DNA of 10,626 bases from an uncultured Clostridia bacterium (lineage in GTDB: Bacteria > Bacillota > Clostridia > Lachnospirales > Lachnospiraceae). A program made the position numbers and the translations under genes. The notes under the pieces were generated by a model. That model did not search any database. It had not been told where the DNA came from and was given only the letters and a program-made list of their open reading frames with translations. Position 1 is the stretch's first letter. Every line of letters starts with the position of its first letter. This document shows, piece by piece, positions 1-9,500 of this stretch. The stretch is from assembly GCA_947178015.1 (NCBI GenBank), contig CAMWWW010000056.1:1-10626 (forward strand). Direction: 5' to 3'.

Positions 1-2554
1 CCAACCGATAGCTTCTGTTCCACTCATCGATCGGCTGAACAATCGGCATAAGCTCCGCTGGCAGATTCTTAAGATTGATTCCCTTTGCATCACGCAGAAT
101 CTCATTCCACTGGTATTCTTGATACTCCTCTGTCGGAAAATACCGAAGCGCTGGGTGAGATGCTCTGCACAAAAGTCCCATCCCCCTGCTCCACCTTGGC
201 CCCATCTGAGAATTCCAAAAGGAAGGCTTTTCATTAAGGTACGGACAGCTAAAATCCAGCATGGAAAGATAAGGTGAATAAACCACCTTCCCGCCCTCTT
301 CCAGTGCCTGCAAAGCCTCCGACAGATCTCTGGTATAGACAGCGCCTGTAAGCTTGGGAAGCTCTCCCGGCTGCTCATACAGCCAGATTTTCCAGCTATT
401 TTCTATCTCCTTCTTCTTATCCCTGCTTTCTTGATTAAGAATCAGCCGTATGGTATAACACGCTGGAACAGCAAGCCCCTCAAAGGACATCTCAAGCGCT
501 CCAATTCTCTGATTTTTTGCCAGAACATACTCCTTCTTTCCAAAGCTTCCCTGCCTCACAACCTTCTGCCTATGATCCAGAAGCTGCCACAACACCTCCG
601 CCCCAGTTAAAGCCTCCCTGCCAAAATGAGACATCTCTGCTTCTGCATAAAATGTCTCCTCTTGCGTGTAGATTCTTTTTCCAATGCGGAGCAAAAGCAC
701 GGTCTCGTCACAAAACTGGCGAAATTCCTCTGGCTGCACGTACCCCTTATTGTCCCAAAATGCATCCAGAACCCCCACAAAAGCACCGCCCTGCCCAAGA
801 TAATCGTGCAGATCCAAAAGCTCATAGCCGTATATATGCGGGGTGCGGAAATTTGCTTCCAGATCCTCCTTGTACATCTGTACCTGAAGCTTCCCGGATG
901 CTCTGACAAACTCCTTATTTTGTGAAAGTACACCCGCTGCCCTCGCATTTTCTTTAAATACCTTATAATTTCCCGGCTGCATATAACCAGTAAATTTCTC
1001 TATAATATCAAAATCTGGATAGGAACACCACTGCCCTAGCTCATGTGTGATTACAGGATAAGAAATCCCCTTAAGCGAGGCGCGATAATCGTTATCCGCC
1101 CACCCAACACTATTTCGTATCGTCCCGCCAATGTAAGGACCATATCCAGAACGATGAAAATACACATAATCCGTATCGTCAATTTTAGAAGGCTCAACCG
1201 GATACGGCCAGCCCGACTGTCTGGTATACAGTCTCTGCCCGCTGTATGCACTCTCTGATTCCTTGCACCAGCGATACCACTTAGCAAGCACAGGAGCCCA
1301 GTCTCCGCTTGGCTCATTGCTCGGTGAGAGCGCGATAAATGAAGGATGATGACCAAAGCTTTTCAAGATTCGCTCCGTTTCCTCGCAAAGCACCTGATCC
1401 ATGCCATTCCCTTCCTGAAACACATTCCACATCGCACATTCGACCTGAAGATAGATGCCAAGATCATCAGCCGCCGCAAATGCTGCCTCCGGCGGACAAA
1501 AAGAATGAAAGCGCACAAAATTAAGCCCCCACAATTTGCAGATGCCAAAAATACGCTCCCAATCTTCCTGTCTGTCAGATGGATAACCCAGAAGAGGAAA
1601 TTCCCCGCCAAAATGCGTTCCTCTTAAATATACCGGGCGATCGTTTATATAAAAGCTGCCATCCTTCACCTGAATATGCCGAAAACCAAACGGCAGCGCT
1701 TTTTTCTCCTCACCCCACGCGGAACAAAGCCGCACCTCAAAAAGCTGCACATTGGGACGATATTCATCCCATAGTCCGCTGAGCCCCGCACAGTCCAGTG
1801 CAAAGCTTCTTGTACTTTCTCCTTCCGGCAGATGCACTCTCTGCACGGTCTCTCTTTGAGCGCCGCTCTCCTTATCTGTCACAGATACGCAAAGCTCTGC
1901 CTCTGCGTTCTCCCCGGTTCTATTACAAAACGCAAGCTCTGCCCTTACTGTCCTCTCTTCTAAATCTTGCTTAAGGATAAGTGTACCCAGTGAAAGCGCT
2001 GAAATCCTTCTTAAGAATACCTGCCCTGTCATGCCGTTCCATGTAGCTGCCAGCGCATCTGATACCCCATGCCCGTCCGGCCGGTATGGATACTGCATCC
2101 GGTTGTCAATTTTTACGGTAAGAACATGCTTTCCACCATCCAGCTTTCCAAGCCAAAAACGGTGCGGCGCACATAAAGAAATCACACTTCCCACAAGCGC
2201 ACCATCCAGATAAACCTCTGTCTTCCACCGGGTACACTCCATTACAAATTCATAATCGCCTTCTTCTGTCTCAACCTCTCTCTGATACCACGCCACGCCG
2301 AGAAAATGCTTTGGGGGCTGGGAAAGAAACGGCACATGTACGCCATCCTCCTGTCCCCTCTGATATTCCTCTCTCAAATACCACAAGGGATCGTGCAGCG
2401 ACGACACCCACGGTGTTTCTGTGGAAATATCCTCCCCATATCCCTGTGCCTGTAAAATTCCCGGTATCTGTATCCTGTCACAAAACGACAGCTCGGATGG
2501 CTTTGCATCCTCGCTGCCCATCTGAAACCGCCATTCTCCTGCCAAAGAAATCAT
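1..2554 (-). CDS. Glycoside hydrolase family 2 enzyme (beta-galactosidase/beta-glucuronidase-like), C-terminus cut off by window edge
   Basis: Reading the minus strand from 2554 gives an uninterrupted frame of 851 codons that runs off the left edge. Residues 1 to about 300 match the GH2 sugar-binding and immunoglobulin-like domains (opening MISLAGEWRF; later DNRMQYPYRPDGHGVSDA). The TIM barrel follows, with GTHFGGEFPLLGYP from residue 312 and VRFHSFCPPEAAF around His350. The acid/base glutamate is Glu414 in SPSNEPSGD, and the likely nucleophile is Glu505 in THELGQW; the 91-residue spacing suits GH2. The last ~120 visible residues (FWNSQMG, PIVQPIDEWNRSYRL) resemble the extra C-terminal domain of large GH2 proteins in this clade, so probably 100 or more residues are missing. 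There is no signal peptide, so it should be cytoplasmic and act on imported glycans. Neighbouring pectinase suggests a pectin-derived substrate such as a galactoside or galacturonide, but that is inference. An in-frame ATG at 2602 lacks a ribosome site. GC looks higher than in the pectinase gene. Confidence 0.9.
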   Translation of the reverse strand, partial: MISLAGEWRFQMGSEDAKPSELSFCDRIQIPGILQAQGYGEDISTETPWVSSLHDPLWYLREEYQRGQEDGVHVPFLSQPPKHFLGVAWYQREVETEEGDYEFVMECTRWKTEVYLDGALVGSVISLCAPHRFWLGKLDGGKHVLTVKIDNRMQYPYRPDGHGVSDALAATWNGMTGQVFLRRISALSLGTLILKQDLEERTVRAELAFCNRTGENAEAELCVSVTDKESGAQRETVQRVHLPEGESTRSFALDCAGLSGLWDEYRPNVQLFEVRLCSAWGEEKKALPFGFRHIQVKDGSFYINDRPVYLRGTHFGGEFPLLGYPSDRQEDWERIFGICKLWGLNFVRFHSFCPPEAAFAAADDLGIYLQVECAMWNVFQEGNGMDQVLCEETERILKSFGHHPSFIALSPSNEPSGDWAPVLAKWYRWCKESESAYSGQRLYTRQSGWPYPVEPSKIDDTDYVYFHRSGYGPYIGGTIRNSVGWADNDYRASLKGISYPVITHELGQWCSYPDFDIIEKFTGYMQPGNYKVFKENARAAGVLSQNKEFVRASGKLQVQMYKEDLEANFRTPHIYGYELLDLHDYLGQGGAFVGVLDAFWDNKGYVQPEEFRQFCDETVLLLRIGKRIYTQEETFYAEAEMSHFGREALTGAEVLWQLLDHRQKVVRQGSFGKKEYVLAKNQRIGALEMSFEGLAVPACYTIRLILNQESRDKKKEIENSWKIWLYEQPGELPKLTGAVYTRDLSEALQALEEGGKVVYSPYLSMLDFSCPYLNEKPSFWNSQMGPRWSRGMGLLCRASHPALRYFPTEEYQEYQWNEILRDAKGINLKNLPAELMPIVQPIDEWNRSYRL

Positions 2555-2560
2555 GTTCAT

Positions 2561-2564
2561 CCTC
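2561..2564 (-). promoter_or_regulatory. Ribosome binding site that decides the GH2 start
   Basis: Three in-frame ATG codons begin at 2566, 2560 and 2554 within ATGAGGATGAACATG. The GAGG at 2564-2561 lies six bases before the third ATG, which is proper Shine-Dalgarno spacing. The first two ATGs have no purine-rich motif upstream (only AGTGTAGAA). The start at 2554 is therefore preferred. The alternative starts would add only two or four residues. Confidence 0.65.
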
Positions 2565-2656
2565 ATTTCTACACTGCTTTGTATTAATCCAAGCTTATGC
2601 ATACAACACAAACACAAGCCCATACGCCGTCAGTTGTATAACCGATAGCTGGAAGT

Positions 2657-2685
2657 ATTTTACCATGTATTTCTCTGCAGGACAA
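2657..2685 (-). promoter_or_regulatory. Candidate promoter for the GH2 gene
   Basis: On the minus strand, TTGTCC (2685-2680) is followed by a 17-base spacer and TAAAAT (2662-2657), with TGG just before the -10, giving an extended -10 form. The predicted leader is about 95 bases. It lies in the 147-base gap after the dehydrogenase stop codon, which shows no convincing terminator. The leader contains ATACAAC/GTTGTAT arms (2601-2607 and 2633-2639) that could pair but make only a weak hairpin. This is a motif match only; read-through from the upstream gene is equally possible. Confidence 0.35.
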
Positions 2686-2701
2686 TGGCTAAATTAAATT
2701 T

Positions 2702-3463
2702 TTATACTTGCGTCGCACCATCCACTGACAAAACTGCTCCTGTCACGTAACTTGCCAGATCACTTGCAAGGAACAGCACGGCATTGGCGATCTCCTCCGG
2801 CTCACCAACTCTTCCAAGCGGAATGGTAGATGAAATTCTCTGAACCATCTCTTCAGGGAGCGCCGCCACCATATCCGTTCTGGTCACACCCGGAGCCACA
2901 GCATTGACGCGGATCTGATCCCTCCCAAGCTCTCTCGCCAGTGATTTTGTCAAACCATTTACCGCAAACTTCGACGCCGGATAACCACATCCTGCCGGCT
3001 GTCCATAGATGCTGACCATAGAGCTCATGTTAATCACAGAGCCGCCTCCCTGCTCCTTCATAAAAGGCACAGAGGCTCTGATGCAATAAAACACCGCATT
3101 GACATTCAGCGTCATAATCTTGTCAAATTCCTCTGGACTGTAGTCATAAATGGATTCCCTTGCTGAGATCCCGGCATTATTGACAAGAATATCGATCTGA
3201 CCAAAGGTATCCTTCACCTCCAAAATCGCCTTCTCTACCTCACTGTACTCTCCCAGCGAAGGGCAAAGTCCTATAACCTCTGCATCCGCCTTTTCTTCCT
3301 TAATTTGGGCAAGTGCTTTCTCTACGGTCTCCTGTCTGGAGCCAAACAGCGCCACCTTCGCACCCGCCTCAAGAAACTTTCTCACAATCTCAAAGCCAAT
3401 GCCTCTTGTACCTCCCGTAACAACGGCAACCTTCCCCTTAAGCATATCTGTTACATTCATCAT
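2702..3463 (-). CDS. Short-chain dehydrogenase/reductase (classical SDR, FabG/BaiA-like)
   Basis: The 253-residue protein is full length for a classical SDR. It shows the Rossmann cofactor motif TGGTRGIG (16-23), NNAG (95-98), catalytic Asn120, Ser148, Tyr161 and Lys165 (GYPASK), the PG turn at 191-192, and the C-terminal VTGAVLSVDGA. Ser-Arg at 42-43 after the second strand would suit NADP(H), but this is not proven. It is a soluble cytoplasmic oxidoreductase of unknown substrate. Automatic annotation would probably say 3-oxoacyl-ACP reductase, but no fatty-acid genes are nearby. From memory the pattern (TGGTRGIGF, FLEAGAKV, ALAQ, FLASDLAS) is close to BaiA-type hydroxysteroid/alcohol dehydrogenases. 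The position between a pectinase and a GH2 gene allows a sugar or uronate role. AGGAGGG at 3474-3468 lies 4 bases before the first ATG and 7 before the second (3460), so the real start may be the second methionine. Confidence 0.92.
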   Translation of the reverse strand: MMNVTDMLKGKVAVVTGGTRGIGFEIVRKFLEAGAKVALFGSRQETVEKALAQIKEEKADAEVIGLCPSLGEYSEVEKAILEVKDTFGQIDILVNNAGISARESIYDYSPEEFDKIMTLNVNAVFYCIRASVPFMKEQGGGSVINMSSMVSIYGQPAGCGYPASKFAVNGLTKSLARELGRDQIRVNAVAPGVTRTDMVAALPEEMVQRISSTIPLGRVGEPEEIANAVLFLASDLASYVTGAVLSVDGATQV

Positions 3464-3467
3464 TGTG

Positions 3468-3523
3468 CCCTCCTATCTTATTTTGACAGCTATATCACAA
3501 GTTTCCTGTAGATAATCATACCA
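3468..3523 (-). promoter_or_regulatory. Candidate extended -10 promoter and ribosome binding site of the SDR gene
   Basis: TGG-TATGAT on the minus strand (3523-3515) is an extended -10 match. The TTTAAA 17 bases further upstream is only a weak -35. The transcript would start near 3508 and carry a leader of about 45 bases with AGGAGGG at 3474-3468. The 104-base gap to the pectinase stop codon contains no convincing intrinsic terminator, only the loopless palindrome GAAATTTC near 3546, so read-through from the pectinase gene is also possible. Confidence 0.4.
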
Positions 3524-3567
3524 CGTTTTGCTTTTTGTTTAAAGGGAAATTTCTCCAATAGATGAGA

Positions 3568-6500
3568 TCACTGTACCCATACTCCTTCTTGATTTACATA
3601 GAATCCATCTGGTGTTATCTCATCTGCTGCCATTATTCCATTTTCTTTTAAATAATACCAAACATTCTTTTCTGGATCATACAGCCAGCCTGTTTTCATC
3701 ATTCCATTTGGCTGTAAGTAAAACCATGCCTGATAATTGATGTCAAATAACCAACCAACTTTCATACTTCCATCTCCTCCCAGATAGAACCAGCTCTCAT
3801 AGGATGGATCAAAAATCCAGTTGGTCGCCATAGCACCAGTCTCTTTTAAATAAAACCAGCTATTATACGTATTATCAAAAATCCAGCCGACTTCCATATA
3901 TCCATTCTCATCAAATGAATACCATTCGCCATTGATCTTATACCAGCCATTTTGTGCATAGGTGTTTTCTTCACTAAGCATAAACCACCAACCAGTTGCA
4001 TCCTTTTGCCATGTACCTTTTGTATCTTCATCTTTTGAATCGGAATCCTTATTTACCGTTGTCTGCGTGTTATAATTCGAATCCTCCCAATTATCTGAAT
4101 CATCATAATCATCTGATATGCCCGGATTACTTGGCCTATTTGGTCTTTCTGGCCTATTTGGTTTATCGGGTTCCTCTGGTGTATCTGGTTCTTCTGGTAT
4201 ATCCGGTTCTTGGGGTGTGTCTGGTTCTTCTGGTGTATCTGGTTCTTCGGGTATGTCTGGTTCTTCTGGTGTATCGGGTTCTTCCGGTGTATCCGGTTCT
4301 TCTGGAATATCTGGCTCCTTAAATTCGTCGTTATAGCTCACTTTTTCCCATTGAAGCACCGTCAGATTTAGTTTTCCTGCTCCTACATATGGCATTACTA
4401 TTGTAGCCAGATTTTCTGCATTATATAAATTGTAGGTCTTGTAAGGCAGAGCGCCGACAAAAGCTTCTGCATCTGTTATAAGCACCCTTGTATCCCCAGT
4501 CGAATTACATTTTGGTTCAAGTGCGGTCAATTCGCCATCCATATAATAAACACTATTGATAGCATTGATATATCCCGACGGACTGGAACCATTTCCTGAA
4601 TTCAATGCATTGATAATGCCATTTATATAACAATTTTCTAATAAAACTTGTGCTCCACAGGTAGAAGAAGCACCATTGCTTACAATTTTCTTTGCTATTT
4701 CAGGATTTGTTATCTCCTTCTTAACATCCAGCAGTTCTTGTGCATCCATAATGGTATTGTATACATGCGTGTTTCCATAACGCAGCCTTGGCATCCTATC
4801 CATAGAATTCTTATAATAATTATTTGCCAGCGTTACATGGATACCCGCCGCATTAACTGCTTCATCTGACTGCCCAAACAAATGTGTCTTTTTCTGTCCA
4901 TATGCATACATATAAATCTGCTCTGCTGTCATTCCCTCCTCCAACATATGTTGATACGTCGGGTAGTTTTGCGCATCTGCTGCAAGCTGATCCATCATTA
5001 CATCAAAGAAAATGTTATCTTCGCTGCCGGGAAGAAATTCACACCAAGATATTGTGATATTATTTTCAGGTGCTGGGTTTTTCACATCTATTACACCATC
5101 ATATGACTTATAGAAAGTACAGTGATCAATCCAAATACCATCACTGCCCTGATCAATCGTTAAATAATCCCAGTCGTTCCTGTCATAATCTCCACCTGTC
5201 GCTTCGTCCCACTCCCAAAGCTCATCAAATTTAATATTTCTGATAATAATATTTCCTGCGTTCTTCATCGTTATATTCGTATGCTTGATCGAAGAAGCAT
5301 TGGACGAAAATATCGTTAAATTATAAATATCGGTCAAAGTTAATATAGAAACCCCTGATTCCATCAATGTTGGATGCGTTAATGCCTGTGCAGGATATGG
5401 CTTTATTACACTGCTATAAGTAGTATAATTTTTCACTTCATTGCTTCCCAGATTAATATCTGCCACAATTTCAATCACAGACTTCCTTCCAGTGGTCTTA
5501 ACTTCTAACAAAGCATCTAAAAATTCCTCTGCTGTAGAAACCTTATAATAGTTGCTGTTTTCCTCCTTTAAAAGTCCGCCTCCGCTTACCTTAAAGCTTG
5601 CGGCATACCCTTCCATATCATATTGCTTTAATCCCGTATCATCCCCATCTGTCCACAAATAAGTATCTGAAACCACACCATTTATCACATACATCGGCTC
5701 CCTGTCTGTCACTATGCTGCCAATATAATAATTTCCAGATATCTGTGCGATTTCTGAATCTGGAGACCAACCCAGATAAGAATCGGATATCATCTCAGAC
5801 GCCTTCTGAGAAGAGATTTGTCTTCTGTCAGCACTGATGGCAAAGCCCGGCCCATAAGTCCCATACTCAAAAAATCTAGCATCTTCAGGATGATTTCCAC
5901 TCATCTCACCATATGGTACATTTTTATTAATAGCTTGACCCATATAACAATTGATCCATGTTAAATAAGCATCCGGTCCCCATGGTCTTGCTAACAGATA
6001 ACCTGTGCCACTGCAACCTTCTTCGCCAAAAATTACGCACTGATTAAAGATAAGCCCATATTCCGCGTCTTTTGCTGTTTTTGGCGCACAAACATAGCCG
6101 GATCTCTTTGTACTCTCATAAACAAATACAATTTCACAATCATTAAAAAATGCCCTTGCATCATCACCTGAATAAATAAAATCTATTAACCCTTCCACAC
6201 GGCACTTATAAAAATACTGATGTCCTCTGTGCATATAAAGTGTGTCTTGAACACCGGTAAATTTTACATTGACAAAGCTTGCTCCCTCTGCGTCACATCG
6301 AAGCGCATCTGCCGATTTATTTGACTTTCCATCTGGCGTGGAATAAACATAATCATTTTTAAAGGAAATATTTTCTGCAGAGAAGCCAGTAGCTCCACTC
6401 TGAATATAGACTGCACATCTCTTACTCATATCTCCGCCTGCTTCATATTCCTCGCCAAGAACTCCCGGATAATGATGAATTTTTGTCATCTCCCTATCTT

Positions 6501-9500
6501 CTCCAATAAGAGAAATATAAGGTGTATTTATTTCCAAACGTTCCTCATAATCACCTGCCATCACAAGAATTACTTTATTCTCTTTATTTCCTGCTGGTAC
6601 AGAATTCACCGCTGCCTGTACTGTTTTATAGGTTGGTATCCCATTGTTTAAATCTCCGTCCATTCCACTGTATGAGGAATCAACCATAATATCATAATTC
6701 GTCAAATAAACAAAATTATATGTTTTTCTGGTTATAGCACCTGCCTCGTCTGTAAATAGAAGTTCAACATCATTTCTGCCTTCCCTCACAGTCAATTCAA
6801 AACGAAAGGCACCACCCGCCTCAACAATTACATCTGTTTGTGTTTCACCATTTACACAAGCGCTTATCTTCCCTGCTTTTGATACTATGCCTTCCAGCAA
6901 AATTTTCTCCGCAAATACTGTATCATAGGATTTCTTTGTTAATGTTATTTCTGCTGCCTCATCCTCGTATACATAGTCTCCTACATTGCCCCCTGCTGCA
7001 ACTGCCCACACGGTTTCCGATAAAGGACTTTCATTATTCGTTGCTTCTGATACAGCCTTTACTCTATAGTAATATGGCATCCCCTGTTCCACATCTGTAT
7101 CTACATAGGAATGGTCTGTCACCTTTGCAATCTGGCGAATCTGTTCCTCTCCTTCATCATACGAGTACCGATATACAAGAAAATACTCTGCATCTACATT
7201 CTCTTCCCAATTTAACGTTATATCGGATACTTTTCCAGCTATTTCCACAACCGGTTTTGCCAAAGCACCCATTACATAAATGCCTTCCGCCATAGCTACA
7301 GGAGTATTTCTTGTACCACCCAACTGTTCTTTTCCTAATTGTCCACATACGCGGAATACATAGGTTCCTCCTTCTCCTTCCGGCAATATATACCGATAGG
7401 AAAATCCTGTTATATTATCCGTCAGTTCTGTCCAATCTCCACCATCCTTTGACATCTCAACCACAAACGTACCATCCTTTTCCGGCACAGTACCAGTCCA
7501 TGTGACATCAATATATTCTCTTGTATCTGCTGCCTTTGCAGTCACACTTTCTACACTTGGCATACTTCCTTCTGGATAATAGCAAGAGTTTTGATTATAA
7601 AGAATATTTCCACTCTCATCCGTATAGAGCATATTGGTAATCGTTACTTCTGCATCTGATACAACAAGCCCATAATAGAACCCACTATCTGTATCCGCAA
7701 GCGTAGCTACAGAAACGGTAGCACTCTCTCCCGTCTCAATTATCGTATAAGTGACAGTTGGTTTTCCATTCTCTAACGTCACTTCTATATGCATTGGTGC
7801 CCCAAGACTAATGGTATTATTTATCCCTCCAGCTCCAGCATAATCTCCCTTTCCTTCCTCTGCTTTTGAATAAATTGCACGTGCATTTGTTCCTTTCCTG
7901 ATTCCTAATGTATAGGCAAATCGGTTTGTAAATAATCCAATAAATGCACCATCCCCATTATCACTACCTGCCGAGCGAATGACCAGATCAAACTCCAATT
8001 TATTCTTGTCTGTTGTCATTGGAAACAGATAATAACCTAAATTTTGTATTTTATCATATGCTCCTGAAAAAGCACCACCCGTCTGCGTAATCTCTAATTT
8101 CTGGCCTACAGGCTGTACGGTAATGCTGTCTTTCTTGCTTGCTCTTGGTCTCTGATCTGTATCAACTGCTGTATTCGCATCTAGATCATCCTCTGGTATA
8201 TATGGCATTACCGGCTGTTTAACAAATTCTACCTCCTTCGCAGGATAGACAACACTGATTGACTTAATATAAGCTCCTCCTGTTGACTTGATTTCTATGT
8301 ATCCTGCCTCTCCTTCATAAGAAATGGTAGTTGTCTCAGAATCGGTGTTTGCTGCAGTACCATTAATCGTATATAATGCATATTGTGGTCCAAAAGCCTC
8401 CACTGTTATCGTACATTTTCCAGTTACAGGCACTTTAATTATAGTATTTGCATTAAATTGAGCACTATTTGGCACATTTCCATTCGGAGCTAATTTTCCC
8501 AATGTAGCGTCTATTGCAAGCCCTTGATAATAATCCTCCACACCTTCGATTTTTTTATTATAATAATCCCCTTCCCCTGCTGCAAAGGACCAAGACGTAA
8601 TAGAAGTAAACGTTAAAATATGATTTACCGCTCCACCATCTACCGTTAAAGATCTCCCTGCATTGATCCGATATGCCAGCTTTTCAAATTCACCGCCTAA
8701 AGAAAGCGTATATGCTCCATCCCTTAAGATTATATTAGAAGGATCGGTAAAGCGATACTCCGAACCATCTTCATGCATAAATGTATAGATCACATTTAAA
8801 CCGGATAAATCTGGCGTAGAGCCACAATTTAATGTAACTGGATATCTATCCTTGAGGACAACAGGAATATCTAAACTGCTGTTCGCCTCATAATGCAAGC
8901 CGGTCAGTTCGTTCTGAAGCTTATAGTCAACAACTCCCTTTATGCTGACAGAATATTGCATCCCTTTTTCCAGCTCTGCTGTATAAGTCATCTGTTGTAA
9001 ATCAATCGTTACCTTTGGCACAAACACAGAGCTTCCTGCTGCTGTAAAAAGAAGTTCCAGATCGCTTATATCATAACCAAAATCAAAGCCTTGGATCTCT
9101 CCAGACAAAGTAATGGTGCTCACCTTTGAGAGAACCAGATCATTTACAATGCTATTGCTACTGCTGCTACTTAATTTATACTGTGTTGTTCCACTGTGAA
9201 TCAGAAAATCCTTATCACTAATGGAAAGTAAATAAGAAGCCTCTGTACTCTCAACAAAAACAGGAACAGAATAAGTCCCATTTGTGATATCCGCAGTATG
9301 TTGCACATTGGTTGTGGTATTTAACACGATCACCTGAGTGCCCTGCGCCAGCACTTCATCTGATGTCACAGTCCCGCCTATGGTAACAGTGGACAATGTT
9401 TCGCAAGTTATATTTATACTTCTAACATAAATTTGTTTTAAGGTGGTTAAAAGTACTTCCCCTTCCGTCCCATTTGCATAACACTCTACTGTTACAATCC

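Noticed and set aside
517..2697. Several plus- and minus-strand short open frames left of 2700
   Set aside because: All overlap the continuous 851-codon GH2 frame, which has recognisable domains and catalytic motifs. The others have no family resemblance or ribosome sites.
2702..3463. KduD (the SDR of the unsaturated galacturonate pathway)
   Set aside because: The context would fit, but the cofactor motif TGGTRGIG and surrounding sequence differ from the KduD pattern I know, and no other kdu/kdg genes are visible.
3541..3567. Terminator after the pectinase gene at GGAGAAATTTCCC
   Set aside because: The palindrome has no loop and a very short stem, with no proper T-tract on the coding strand.
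3568..4011. Sortase-type LPXTG anchor at the pectinase C-terminus
   Set aside because: The chain ends in aromatic wall-binding repeats and NQEGVWVQ. There is no LPXTG-like motif, hydrophobic segment or basic tail.
4156..4317. CRISPR-like array, because of regular short repeats
   Set aside because: The 18-base period has no unique spacers, is in frame and encodes a Pro-Glu-Asp linker.
4118..4336. Plus-strand frame rich in GSSG/VSG repeats, resembling a collagen-like or Gly-Ser protein
   Set aside because: It is the exact antisense of the EPDxPE hexapeptide repeat of the pectinase. The repetition is inherited from the real coding strand.
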